Assembly: GCA_937876395.1 (NCBI GenBank) | Contig: CALEIM010000055.1 | Location: forward strand, 1 to 16,363 | Reading direction: 5' to 3' | Source: an uncultured Wenzhouxiangella sp. | Lineage (GTDB): Bacteria; Pseudomonadota; Gammaproteobacteria; Xanthomonadales; Wenzhouxiangellaceae | Length of the DNA stretch: 16,363 nucleotides | Part shown: in pieces, positions 1 to 8,102 of the stretch | Position numbering within the stretch: position 1 is the first letter of the stretch | Layout of the letters: every line of letters starts with the position of its first letter | Position numbers and translations under genes: made by a program | The notes under the pieces: model-generated | What the model was told of the DNA's origin: nothing | The model's input: only the letters and a program-made list of their open reading frames with translations | The model's database searches: none

Positions 1-2562
1 GGAACTGGCGGTCTTATGGTGGCCATCGCCATCTCGCCCGAAGGTCTGATGTACGGTCTGGACATTGGCAGCGATGCTTTGTTTGCCATCGACAAGACCA
101 ACGCTGCGGCCGTCTCCATCGGCCCGCTCGGTCTTGATGCCAACTTTGCCCAGGACATGGACTTTGACCCGTCCGACGGCACCCTGTACTGGGGCGGCTA
201 CTTCGGTGGCGGCAACAGTCAGGTGATGACCATCAACATCGACACCGGTGCGGCAGCGCCAGTGGGCGCCGTCCAGGAGGGCGCCGAACTGCTGTCGTTC
301 AGCATCGCCGTCCCCGGAGCCAGCCAGTGCACCAGCGCGGCCGACATTGATTGGCTGGATATTGCCCCGGCCTCCGGCAGCACGGCACCGGGTGATACCG
401 ATGAAGTTGTGGTTTCGGTCAACGCCGGCAGCCTGGCCCCGGGACTGTACGAAGCCGATATCTGTGTGGTCTCCAACGATCCCCAGCAGGATCTGCTGAT
501 CGTGCCGGTGTCACTGGACGTTGCTGGCGGCCCGGATGACGGCATTCTCGAAGGCACGGTATCGAGCCTGGGCTACTGCTCGGATGATCCATCCGCGTTG
601 GAAGGTGCCTTGATCGAAGTCGAAGGCAGCCTGGGCGGCACATGGACCGATATCGCCGATGAGAATGGTTACTACCAGCTTCATATCGATGCGGGCGAAA
701 GCCCGATCTCGGTCAGCGTGACTGCAGCCGGTCATCTGGGCGACAGCGTCAGCGGTATCGGCCTGATTGCTCAGGAGACCACCGTGGTTGACTTCGACCT
801 GGTGCTGGAAGCGGCCTGTGCCACTGTCGAGCCTGACGCGATCAGCGAAGGCGTGAGCCTTTCAGGACTGCGCAATATTCCGCTGACCATCGGCAATGAG
901 GCTGGCGGAGCGGACCTGATCTGGAGCGTTGATGAGGCCCTGGCCCCCGCCGGCCAGCAGGTACTTGCGCCGTTTGCTGTCGATCCGGCGGCCGAGCGTT
1001 CATCTGCGGTATCCGACCTGGCCGATCTGCTTGGCGGCGCGCTGCCCAGCCTGTCCATGACCCAGCCGGGTTATGGCCTGCGGGTGGTCGACTGCGACAG
1101 CGAGCCGGGCATCATGATCAATGATGACGGCTCCGTTGAAAACGCCTACGGCGCCAACGTTGCGGTGGTTTCGCAGGTGCGCTTCGTCGACCGCTTCACG
1201 CCGGAAGAGTACCCGGCGATGCTGACGGCGGTTTGTGTCGCCTTCCTGACCATTGACGGTGGCACCAGCTTCAACATTGAAGTGATTGCCTACGACGACA
1301 GCGGCGCGGGTGGAACCCCGGGCGTTGAGCTTGGCCGTCTGGCCGCCACGGTTGATGTGGATCAGCTCAGCCCGCCGGTTCCGCCGAATCATCCGCCGGT
1401 CTGGAACAGCATTGACCTGTCTTCGCTCAATATCGAGATTCCTGAAGGCAGCGTCTATGTCGGCGTGAGCTTTGTGCCGCAGACCATCAGCTACTTCATG
1501 GCTTCCGACCAGTCAACTGATCGTCCGGTGGGCTACGCCGGCGGCTTCTGGTGGACCGATAACACCGCTGTGTGGACCCCGATTCAGACGGACTACCCGG
1601 AGTATCGTGCCTTGATGATCCGCCCGGTGCTGGTGACCGAGCTTTCCGGTTGCAGCTTCCCGGAAGACGTGCCGTGGCTGAGCGTATCGCCTGATTCGGG
1701 CATCGTCGGCGCTGGCGACAGCGCTGAAGCCATGGTGACGATTGACGGCAGCGAGCTCGCCGAAGGCCCAAATGAGGCACTGCTGTGCCTGAACTCCAAC
1801 GACAGCCAGAACCCGGTCATCGAGATTCCGGTCACGATCGACGGCCTCAATATCCCGGCCGGCGAGCTGGCGGTTGATCCGGTCGAGCTGGACTTTGGCG
1901 AGGTGCCTGTGGATGGCGATGCCACACTGAGCTTCACCGTGTTTAATCAGGCTCCGACCGGCGCCGGTGCGCTGGTACTCGACAGCCTGAGCCTGATCGA
2001 CGGCGTTGACTTCACCATCAGTGGCGGTGACTGTGTCGCCGGTGCGGTGCTTGAGCCGGGCGAAAGCTGTCTGGTTGAAGTGAGCTTTGAGCCGACTGCC
2101 GGAGGTGCGCTAAGCGACCAGGCGGAAGTGCTCGCCGATGGTCAACAGGCTCTCGTAGAGCTGATTGGTGTGGGCATCGTGCCTGATCCGGGCAGCCTGG
2201 CGCTGAGTCCGGCCGAGCTGGAGTTCGGCAGCGTGCGGCTGGGTGAATCCAGCAGCCTGGAGCTCATCTTGAGCAACAGCGCTCCGGCCGGTCATGCGGC
2301 GGTTGCGCTTGACAGCCTGACCGTGGTCGGCAGCGGCGACTATGCCGTGACCGGCGGTAGCTGCGAAGTTGGAGTCACGGCGCTCGAGCCGGGCGAAAGC
2401 TGCACTATTGAAGTCAGCTTCAGCCCGACAGTCGTCGGCAGCATCCTTGCCACGCTGTTGGCTGAGGGCACTGCGGGTGAAATCAGCTCGGCCACGCTGA
2501 GCGGTACCGGCAGCGACGAGCCGCCGGAAGACGAGATCTTCTCCGACCGCTTCGAGGGCTGA
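1..2562 (+). CDS. Large secreted multidomain protein, 5' end missing (propeller-like, ASH-like and choice-of-anchor-D repeats)
   Basis: The reading frame is open from base 1, so the first Met (base 16) is probably internal and the true start lies upstream. Numbering from that Met: residues 1-100 resemble beta-propeller repeats (FAIDKTN, MDFDPSDGTLYWGGY). Residues 105-168 form a Cys-containing beta-sandwich (WLDIAPASGS). Residues 176-262 look like a carboxypeptidase-regulatory domain. About 380-540 is a jelly-roll-like region and 546-610 a second Cys sandwich (VPWLSVSPDSG). Residues 617-720 and 726-830 are two choice-of-anchor-D repeats, each with a Cys pair (GG-D/S-C then LEPGESC). The protein ends DEIFSDRFEG. 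No catalytic motif is visible in this part. An extracellular or surface role is inferred from the domains and the near absence of Lys. It has the same C-terminal plan as the protease downstream. The missing N-terminus could carry an enzyme domain, so the function stays open. Confidence 0.85.
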   Translation, partial: GTGGLMVAIAISPEGLMYGLDIGSDALFAIDKTNAAAVSIGPLGLDANFAQDMDFDPSDGTLYWGGYFGGGNSQVMTINIDTGAAAPVGAVQEGAELLSFSIAVPGASQCTSAADIDWLDIAPASGSTAPGDTDEVVVSVNAGSLAPGLYEADICVVSNDPQQDLLIVPVSLDVAGGPDDGILEGTVSSLGYCSDDPSALEGALIEVEGSLGGTWTDIADENGYYQLHIDAGESPISVSVTAAGHLGDSVSGIGLIAQETTVVDFDLVLEAACATVEPDAISEGVSLSGLRNIPLTIGNEAGGADLIWSVDEALAPAGQQVLAPFAVDPAAERSSAVSDLADLLGGALPSLSMTQPGYGLRVVDCDSEPGIMINDDGSVENAYGANVAVVSQVRFVDRFTPEEYPAMLTAVCVAFLTIDGGTSFNIEVIAYDDSGAGGTPGVELGRLAATVDVDQLSPPVPPNHPPVWNSIDLSSLNIEIPEGSVYVGVSFVPQTISYFMASDQSTDRPVGYAGGFWWTDNTAVWTPIQTDYPEYRALMIRPVLVTELSGCSFPEDVPWLSVSPDSGIVGAGDSAEAMVTIDGSELAEGPNEALLCLNSNDSQNPVIEIPVTIDGLNIPAGELAVDPVELDFGEVPVDGDATLSFTVFNQAPTGAGALVLDSLSLIDGVDFTISGGDCVAGAVLEPGESCLVEVSFEPTAGGALSDQAEVLADGQQALVELIGVGIVPDPGSLALSPAELEFGSVRLGESSSLELILSNSAPAGHAAVALDSLTVVGSGDYAVTGGSCEVGVTALEPGESCTIEVSFSPTVVGSILATLLAEGTAGEISSATLSGTGSDEPPEDEIFSDRFEG

Positions 2563-2590
2563 TACCGCAATTGGGTTACGGAAAACAGCA

Positions 2591-2620
2591 GGGGCGCCCA
2601 CCGGGCGCCCCTTGTTGCTC
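2591..2620 (+). terminator. Rho-independent terminator of the upstream secreted-protein gene
   Basis: A perfect 9-bp GC stem (GGGGCGCCC at 2591-2599, GGGCGCCCC at 2603-2611) closes a 3-base loop and is followed by TTGTTGCTC. It begins 28 bases after the stop codon. The T-run is short but the stem is very strong. Confidence 0.8.
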
Positions 2621-2647
2621 CCTCGCAGCGCCACGCCGGCTCTTCGG

Positions 2648-2657
2648 GCAGTACTGC
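2648..2657. promoter_or_regulatory. 10-bp perfect palindrome, possible operator
   Basis: GCAGTACTGC reads the same on both strands and ends 13 bases before a TTGACA box. A half-copy (TACTGC) recurs at 2697-2702, overlapping the proposed -10. The placement suits a regulator site, but no regulator can be named and a 10-bp palindrome may be chance. Confidence 0.25.
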
Positions 2658-2670
2658 AGACCGACCCGCC

Positions 2671-2700
2671 TTGACATCTGGCCCCAAGCCGCCCAATACT
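2671..2700 (+). promoter_or_regulatory. Candidate sigma-70 promoter of the S8 protease gene
   Basis: A consensus TTGACA (2671-2676) is separated by 18 bases from AATACT (2695-2700, 4 of 6 matches to TATAAT). It lies between the upstream terminator and the protease start and would give a leader of about 110 bases. A likely ribosome binding site, AGAGGG at 2802-2807, sits 9 bases before the ATG at 2817. Apart from these, the terminator and the palindrome, I see nothing in 2563-2816. Confidence 0.45.
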
Positions 2701-2816
2701 GCGCGTTCTCAAATCCTTCGAGTCCGCCGTTGCGCAGGCCGAACGGGTGTGGAGCGGCGAGGTCGGTTCGATGACCGCAGCCGTCAAAAACCAGTTATAG
2801 CAGAGGGTGATACCTA

Positions 2817-5800
2817 ATGAAATCCCGTCAATCGGTGAACGCTGCCGGAAAAATTGCACTTGTTTTCGCGGCGCTGTTTGCCGCATTTTCGCTTCAAGCC
2901 CAGGTTTTTGAGGCCCAGGTTTTGGAGTTCGACATGACGGAACCGGATGTCCGGTATTCCCCCGCCGATGAACACGGGCGCTACGTCTACCTGATCGAAT
3001 TTGCCGAGCCGGGTCTGCTGGAGCAGCATCGCCAGCAGCGCAGCGACAATGAAAAATTTTCCTTGCAGACCGCACCCATGCAGGCCGCTCTGAGCAGCCT
3101 TCAGGCCAGCCAGCAGCAGCACATCCAGTCAGCCAGCCAAGTGCTTGGCCGCTCGCTGGACGTCAGCCACTACTATTTGGTTACCAACAGCGGAATCGCC
3201 ACCCGGCTGAGCCCGGCCGAGGCGAGTCAGCTCAGCCGGCTGCCGGGTGTTGCTGCCGTCGAGCGTGAGCGGGTCTACGAGATCAATACCTACCGCGGCC
3301 CGGAGTTTATCGGTGCCGGTGGTCTTTGGGATGGCAGCGCCAGCCCTGGCAATCAGCCTTTGCAGGGCGAAGGCATGATCGCGGCCATTATTGATACCGG
3401 TATCGTGATCAATCATCCGTCATTTGCCAATGATGCCGTGTGCGGACACGGCATGGGCGAGGTCGGTGACAAGCTGCTCAGCGCGCTCGACTGCGCTTCG
3501 ACGGACACGAGCGGCATGTGCAATGGCCCAAGCCCGCATGACAGCCATAGCCATGGCTCGCATGTGTCCAGCACGGTCGCTGGCAATCGGCTCGACAGCA
3601 GCGCCTCGCCGCCGCCGCTAGCCGATATTTCCGGTGTCGCACCCTGTGCCCACGTGCGCTCCTACAATAGCTGTCCGGGCGGTAGTTGTCCGGGCGGACA
3701 GCTTCAGGCTGCCATGAACTCGGTTCTCCTCCATGCTGATGTCGACGTAATGAACTACTCGATCTCCGGAGGGCGTTCACCCTGGAATGACAACGACCGG
3801 CGCAAGCTGGATCTGGTTGACGCCGACATTTTCGTGGCCGCTTCGGCGGGTAATACTTCGGCCCAGATTCCCAACCCGTACGGTCAGGTCGCCCATCTCG
3901 GGCCCTGGCTGATGAGCGTGGCCAACAGCTCGCATGATGGTGAGCTGGCCCATCCGATGAGCCTGGACGGCGGGCCTGGTGATATACCGGGACTGCCGGG
4001 TGTCGGCCCGGAACTCACGTCCGATTTAACCGCCCCGCTGCGCTGGGCTGGTGATGTGGCCGGCGCGGATGTGGAAGGCTGTTCGGCCTTCCCGCCGGGC
4101 ACCTTCAATGGCGAGGTGGCCCTGATTATCCGTGGCAACTGTGATTTTGCTACCAAGATCACTAACGCGCGCAATGCGGGTGCTGATTTTGTTGTCGTCT
4201 ACAACAACCTGCCGGGTGCGCCGATCGTGATGGGCGGCCTGGAAGGAACCACCATTCCGTCAGTCATGGTCAGCCTGTCTGATGGCCAGGCACTGATCGA
4301 CGCCCTCGATGGTGATACGGCCAGCTTGACTGCCCTGGCCGGCTTGCAGGCCTACGGTTTCCCGGGCGGCGGCGATGTCCTGTCGGGCGGCAGCCTGGTT
4401 GGCCCCACACCGGCACCGCTGCACAACCTGCAAAAGCCCGATATCACCGCGCCCGGCACCAATATCTATGCGGCCGGCACCCCGGCCGGCGGCTATACCT
4501 ATATGAGCGGTACTTCAATGTCGAGCCCGCATCTGGCCGGAGCCGCGGTTCTGATGCGCCAGGCTCGCCCCGCTTGGACGCCGTTGGAGATCAAGTCGGC
4601 CCTGCAGATGACCGCCTCCGGCGGCGGCTTCAAGCCCGATGGCACCTCGGCATGGGATGCCGATGATGTTGGTCACGGCCGCACCCAGGTCAGCCTGGCC
4701 GCCAACGCCGGCCTGGTCATGGATGAGACTTTTGACAATTTCCTGGCCGCCAACCCGGCCCAGGGCGGTGATGTGCGTACCCTCAACCTGCCGGCGCTGC
4801 GCGAGATGGACTGCACGCCGAGCTGCAGTTGGACGCGCACCGTGCGCAACACCCTGGATGCGCCGTCAAGCTGGTCGGTCAGCAGTGCCTTCCACAGCGG
4901 CGATTTCACTGTCACCGTCAGCCCGGATAATTTCACCCTCAGCGGCGATGACACTGAAACCCAGGAGCTGACAGTCACCATCAGCCCGGTTGGCAATCAG
5001 TCGGCGAACATCCACTTTGGCGAGCTGGTGTTCAGCGAGGCGAGTGATCAATCACCCGACCTGCACTGGACCCTGGCCGCGAAGGGTGACTTTTCCCTGC
5101 CGCCCCAGGCCGAGATCACCCCGGCCGGGTTCAGTTTTGAACTCGACGAAGGCCAGGCCGATGCCGGTACCCTGAATATCGCCAATCTGGGCGACACGCC
5201 ACTGACCTTTGATATCGGCCAGGCTCCGGCCCTTTCGGAACTGGGTGGCTTCCGCGGTGAGCGTGTCGGTGCGGGCCAGCTGATCGAGTTGAAGGTTGAC
5301 GACCATGACGGCACAACGAACGGAGTGGGGGTTGGTGATCAAAGCATGATCTGGTTCAACCGGTTCACGCCGACCGCGCTGCAACTACCGTTTACTCTGC
5401 AGGAAATTGATCTGGTGGAGTTGCCGAGCCCCAACTACAATACCCAGGCGGGCGATATCTATGACGTGTATGTCTGGAGCAGCCCGGATGGTAATCCGGC
5501 CTCCGGCAATGAAGTGCTGCTGGCTTCGATGACCGGCCAGGTCTACGGTTCGGCACCGGGCTGGGTCACGATTGTCCTGCCGGATGGCGGAGTAGTCATC
5601 GACGAGAGCACCGGAGACGTGCTGATCGGCATCGCTACCCGTACCACTCGCGAAGACTTTTTCCCGGCTCTGAGCGATGCTAACGTAGTGTCGCAAGGGC
5701 GTTCATGGATTGGTTACGGCTCCGTAGATGATCCTCCCGTGTTCAGTGACCTTGGTGCACTGACTTTGGTGGACGACGTCCTGGCCGGTCGCAACTGGAC

Positions 5801-6731
5801 CATCCGCGGTTATGGCACCGGCGGCGCGCCGTGCCTGGTCCCGTCGGACGTGCCCTGGCTGAGCGTCACCCCCGCTTCCGGCAGCGTGGCCGGCGGCGAG
5901 AATATTGATATTCAGATCGTGGTCGATATGAGCGGTCAAGGCGCCGGAGATTTCGAGGCTCACCTGTGCATCGAAACCAACGATGCCGATCTGCCGGTGA
6001 TGGTCGTGCCGGTGGAAGTGAGCGTGGCCGCCGGCGATCTGGCTGTGGACGTCAGCGAACTTGATTTCGACATTCTGCCGGTTGGTTCGGCCGATACATT
6101 GAGCTTTGAAGTTTCCAACAGCGGTCCTGGTGGTGCCAGCAGCATCGAGATTGACACCCTGACCACTGTCGGCGACGCTGAGTTCAGCATCACCGGCGGT
6201 GACTGTGCTCTTGGCACAGTGCTGGAGCCGGGCGAAAGCTGTACGGTGGCAGTCAGCTTCGAGCCGACCACGGACGCCGCCTTTACCGGCCAGGTCGAGG
6301 TGGGATCCAGCGGCGTGCTGCGCCGGGTTGATCTCTACGGTGAAGGCATCGTGCTGGATCCGGCTGAGCTTTCGCTCAGCGAGACCTCAGTGGACTTCGG
6401 TGCAGTGATGCTGGGCAACGTCGCCAGCCGGTCGCTGGTGCTGAGCAACGTCGCTGCCGAGGGCGCGGCTGATCTGAGCCTGTCCCAGATTCAGGTGCTT
6501 GTGGGTGGCAACGTGTTTGCCGTTGACAGCGGCGACTGCGGAACCAGTCTGGCCGCACAGGAAAGCTGCACCGTAGAGATCAGCTTTGCCCCGACGGGGG
6601 TCCTGTCTTACTCCGGCGTGCTGCGCATCGTTGCCGATGGCCAATCAGAAAACGTTGCCCTGGCCGGGCAGGGTGAGCAGCGTGCCGATCCGGTCTTCCA
6701 CGATCGCTTCGAGGCAGCGCCGCAAGGCTGA
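2817..6731 (+). CDS. Secreted S8 (subtilisin-like) serine protease with PA domain and C-terminal anchor-type repeats
   Basis: About 1304 residues. A signal peptide (KIALVFAALFAAFSLQA) is likely cleaved after Ala28, followed by an I9-type prodomain at about 50-155. The subtilase triad is complete: Asp193 (IIDTGIVINH), His246 (HSHGSHVSSTVAGN), Ser567 (SGTSMSSPH), with oxyanion Asn346 (ASAGN). A PA domain is inserted at about 405-505 (IIRGNCDFATKITNARNAG), as in Vpr-like and plant-type subtilases. After the catalytic domain come an Fn3-like region (about 650-755), a jelly-roll-like region (about 840-1000), a Cys sandwich (PSDVPWLSVTPASGS) and two choice-of-anchor-D repeats (about 1070-1175 and 1180-1285) with paired cysteines. 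The tail is DPVFHDRFEAAPQG. It probably degrades extracellular protein for nutrition after prodomain removal. The start is supported by AGAGGG 9 bases upstream. Its own promoter and terminators on both sides suggest a single-gene unit. Confidence 0.95.
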   Translation: MKSRQSVNAAGKIALVFAALFAAFSLQAQVFEAQVLEFDMTEPDVRYSPADEHGRYVYLIEFAEPGLLEQHRQQRSDNEKFSLQTAPMQAALSSLQASQQQHIQSASQVLGRSLDVSHYYLVTNSGIATRLSPAEASQLSRLPGVAAVERERVYEINTYRGPEFIGAGGLWDGSASPGNQPLQGEGMIAAIIDTGIVINHPSFANDAVCGHGMGEVGDKLLSALDCASTDTSGMCNGPSPHDSHSHGSHVSSTVAGNRLDSSASPPPLADISGVAPCAHVRSYNSCPGGSCPGGQLQAAMNSVLLHADVDVMNYSISGGRSPWNDNDRRKLDLVDADIFVAASAGNTSAQIPNPYGQVAHLGPWLMSVANSSHDGELAHPMSLDGGPGDIPGLPGVGPELTSDLTAPLRWAGDVAGADVEGCSAFPPGTFNGEVALIIRGNCDFATKITNARNAGADFVVVYNNLPGAPIVMGGLEGTTIPSVMVSLSDGQALIDALDGDTASLTALAGLQAYGFPGGGDVLSGGSLVGPTPAPLHNLQKPDITAPGTNIYAAGTPAGGYTYMSGTSMSSPHLAGAAVLMRQARPAWTPLEIKSALQMTASGGGFKPDGTSAWDADDVGHGRTQVSLAANAGLVMDETFDNFLAANPAQGGDVRTLNLPALREMDCTPSCSWTRTVRNTLDAPSSWSVSSAFHSGDFTVTVSPDNFTLSGDDTETQELTVTISPVGNQSANIHFGELVFSEASDQSPDLHWTLAAKGDFSLPPQAEITPAGFSFELDEGQADAGTLNIANLGDTPLTFDIGQAPALSELGGFRGERVGAGQLIELKVDDHDGTTNGVGVGDQSMIWFNRFTPTALQLPFTLQEIDLVELPSPNYNTQAGDIYDVYVWSSPDGNPASGNEVLLASMTGQVYGSAPGWVTIVLPDGGVVIDESTGDVLIGIATRTTREDFFPALSDANVVSQGRSWIGYGSVDDPPVFSDLGALTLVDDVLAGRNWTIRGYGTGGAPCLVPSDVPWLSVTPASGSVAGGENIDIQIVVDMSGQGAGDFEAHLCIETNDADLPVMVVPVEVSVAAGDLAVDVSELDFDILPVGSADTLSFEVSNSGPGGASSIEIDTLTTVGDAEFSITGGDCALGTVLEPGESCTVAVSFEPTTDAAFTGQVEVGSSGVLRRVDLYGEGIVLDPAELSLSETSVDFGAVMLGNVASRSLVLSNVAAEGAADLSLSQIQVLVGGNVFAVDSGDCGTSLAAQESCTVEISFAPTGVLSYSGVLRIVADGQSENVALAGQGEQRADPVFHDRFEAAPQG
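2899..2928 (+). repeat. 15-bp imperfect tandem duplication at the signal-peptide/prodomain junction
   Basis: CCCAGGTTTTTGAGG is followed directly by CCCAGGTTTTGGAGT. It encodes the doubled QVFEA/QVLEF just after the predicted cleavage site. It looks like a small in-frame slippage duplication. Confidence 0.6.
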
Positions 6732-6756
6732 GGCATCGGCACAAGCAGCCATAAAC

Positions 6757-6785
6757 ACAAGGGCCGCCCATTGGGCGGCCCTTGT
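6757..6785. terminator. Bidirectional terminator between convergent genes
   Basis: A perfect 13-bp stem (ACAAGGGCCGCCC, 6757-6769, with GGGCGGCCCTTGT, 6773-6785) has a 3-base loop, 25 bases after the protease stop. It also lies downstream of the minus-strand gene ending at 6844, so it can serve both. The core resembles the terminator at 2591. Confidence 0.85.
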
Positions 6786-6802
6786 CATTACCCTTGTCAT
6801 TA
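6779..6802 (+). repeat. 12-bp perfect tandem duplication in the terminator flank
   Basis: CCCTTGTCATTA occurs twice head to tail (6779-6790 and 6791-6802). The first copy contains the last bases of the terminator stem, so the second repeats part of the stem arm and its tail. Confidence 0.9.
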
Positions 6803-6843
6803 CCGGGGGTTGTTCAGGTAAAAGCTGTTTGCTGGCTGGCAGC

Positions 6844-7227
6844 TCAGAGCTTGAAGCCGCCGCCGGGCAGCCCGCCGCCTGGACCTTGCTGGCCGGGCAC
6901 CATGATGGATGACTGCGACTCGCGCTGCAGGCGCTGCAGCTCATCCAGAGTGTCCTCAAGCGCCTGGGCTGCCGCGTCGGCAAACGCCTTTCCGGCTGCC
7001 TCCAGGCTGTCGACCTCAAGCTCGAAGCTCAGCGGCAGCGAGCCGGCGTTGGTCATCACCTGAGTTTGTCCGATGTAGCGCACCGCCCGGGCAGGGTCGT
7101 CCTGGCCGTTGGCGTTGATCGGCGTCAGCCGCCGGATCTGGCCGGCGCGCATATCGGTGAATACATCCTCACGCACCATCGCGTCGAGGTCGAACTGGAA
7201 CTGGTCCTGATTGGGCATGCTGTTCAT
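6844..7227 (-). CDS. Conserved-looking hypothetical protein with a Gly/Pro-rich C-terminus
   Basis: 127 residues, no signal peptide or membrane segment. Residues 8-60 are a compact hydrophilic region (FQFDLDAMVREDVFTDMRAG, then IRRLTPI). Residues 72-105 look alpha-helical and partly coiled-coil (LEAAGKAFADAAAQALEDTL). The end is flexible and low in complexity (PGQQGPGGGLPGGGFKL). I recall similar short proteins in other gammaproteobacteria but cannot assign a family or function. A second Met at residue 4 (MPNQDQ) is an equally good start, as neither has a clear Shine-Dalgarno. It follows the cytochrome b561 gene by 65 bases on the same strand and may share its transcript, though the roles look unrelated. 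It ends at the bidirectional terminator at 6757-6785. Confidence 0.75.
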   Translation of the reverse strand: MNSMPNQDQFQFDLDAMVREDVFTDMRAGQIRRLTPINANGQDDPARAVRYIGQTQVMTNAGSLPLSFELEVDSLEAAGKAFADAAAQALEDTLDELQRLQRESQSSIMVPGQQGPGGGLPGGGFKL

Positions 7228-7292
7228 GGCTCAATGGTTTGGGGCAGGGATGCGCTGAATCAAGCGTCGTCGGCCAACCGGGTCTGCCCGAT

Positions 7293-8018
7293 TCAGGCTA
7301 CCGGCCCGAAGCAGACGATTGCGGCAGTGATACTGAGACTGATCGCCAGCGCCAGCACAACGCGCACCGGGCTGGCCGCGGCCGTATCGGCCGTGCCGGA
7401 CGGCACCACCAGGCGGCCGCTGACGAAGATGGCGCCGATCCGGTTGTCGCGCTTGAATATCAGATAGGAGCAGGCGGCCAATACATGCAGACCGATCAGC
7501 CCAAGCAGCGGCCACAGCACCAGGGCATGCACATCGGCCATGAAAATCGCGGTATCACGGCCGATTCGCTCGGCCAGCGGCCCGCGCAGTTCGCCCCAGG
7601 TTTCGATCAGCAGGCCGGTCACAATCTGGACGCTCAACAGCAGCAGCATGGCCGCGCTCGACCAGCCGCCCAGCGGATTGTGTCCGGGCCAGTGGGAAGG
7701 CTGGCGGGTCCACAGGCCGACCAGATAGCGTCCGACGGCCCGCGGCCCGGTCATGAAATGGCTGAACCGCGAGCGCTGCGGTCCGATCAGCCCCCACTGG
7801 AGACGAAACAGCACGGCAGTCAGCAGCGCGTAGCCGGCCCACAGATGGAATTCCGGCGCGAACAGTCCGAACTGGCCGGAAAAAAATTGCAGCACGAATA
7901 AAACCGCGATGGCCCAGTGCGACAGCCGGGTGGGCAGATCCCAGATCCTGGCCGTGTACGGCCGGTCTGGCTCGACCGGCTCACTGGCCCGCTCGCGCCT
8001 GCCGCGTCGCCGGCTCAT
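7293..8018 (-). CDS. Cytochrome b561-type di-heme membrane protein
   Basis: 241 residues with about five membrane segments (near 33-52, 57-77, 118-140, 160-188, 216-237). Histidines in the positions expected for two b-hemes are His34 (LSHW), His58 (FHLWAGY), His164 (DVHALVLW) and His178 (GLHVLAACSY). The family motif GHNPLGGWS is at 112-120. Such proteins (COG3658 and hydrogenase-type cytochrome b relatives) pass electrons between the quinone pool and a periplasmic c-type cytochrome or enzyme. The start at 8018 fits the family length and has AAGG about 9 bases upstream. The frame stays open far upstream, but that part is antisense to the cytochrome c gene and is not protein-like. The octaheme cytochrome gene lies divergently 84 bases away, a plausible redox partner by context only. 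Confidence 0.9.
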   Translation of the reverse strand: MSRRRGRRERASEPVEPDRPYTARIWDLPTRLSHWAIAVLFVLQFFSGQFGLFAPEFHLWAGYALLTAVLFRLQWGLIGPQRSRFSHFMTGPRAVGRYLVGLWTRQPSHWPGHNPLGGWSSAAMLLLLSVQIVTGLLIETWGELRGPLAERIGRDTAIFMADVHALVLWPLLGLIGLHVLAACSYLIFKRDNRIGAIFVSGRLVVPSGTADTAAASPVRVVLALAISLSITAAIVCFGPVA

Positions 8019-8029
8019 CCGGGTTTGCC

Positions 8030-8060
8030 TTGTGCAGCACCAGCAAGGGCCATGTACTAT
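8030..8060 (+). promoter_or_regulatory. Weak candidate promoter for the octaheme cytochrome gene
   Basis: TACTAT (8055-8060) is a reasonable -10, with TTGTGC (8030-8035) as a weak -35 at 19-base spacing. It lies in the 84-base divergent gap. No regulator half-sites were recognised. Confidence 0.25.
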
Positions 8061-8102
8061 CATCCTGCAATGATTGAGTCGTTCCCCAGACTTGCCTGAA
8101 CG

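Noticed and set aside
2795..2800. TTATAG as a -10 for the S8 protease
   Set aside because: Transcription would start near 2807 and remove the ribosome binding site at 2802-2807.
2110..3075. Long minus-strand frame of 321 codons
   Set aside because: It crosses a strong terminator and overlaps two well-supported plus-strand genes; the translation is rich in Arg/Ala with no recognisable domain.
3660..3702. GTCCGGGCGG repeat as a functional DNA repeat
   Set aside because: It encodes the doubled CPGG in the protease (SCPGGSCPGG) and is explained by the protein sequence.
7239..7901. Plus-strand frame of 220 codons
   Set aside because: Antisense to the cytochrome b561 membrane segments; very Gln/Arg/Gly-rich, as expected for a shadow.
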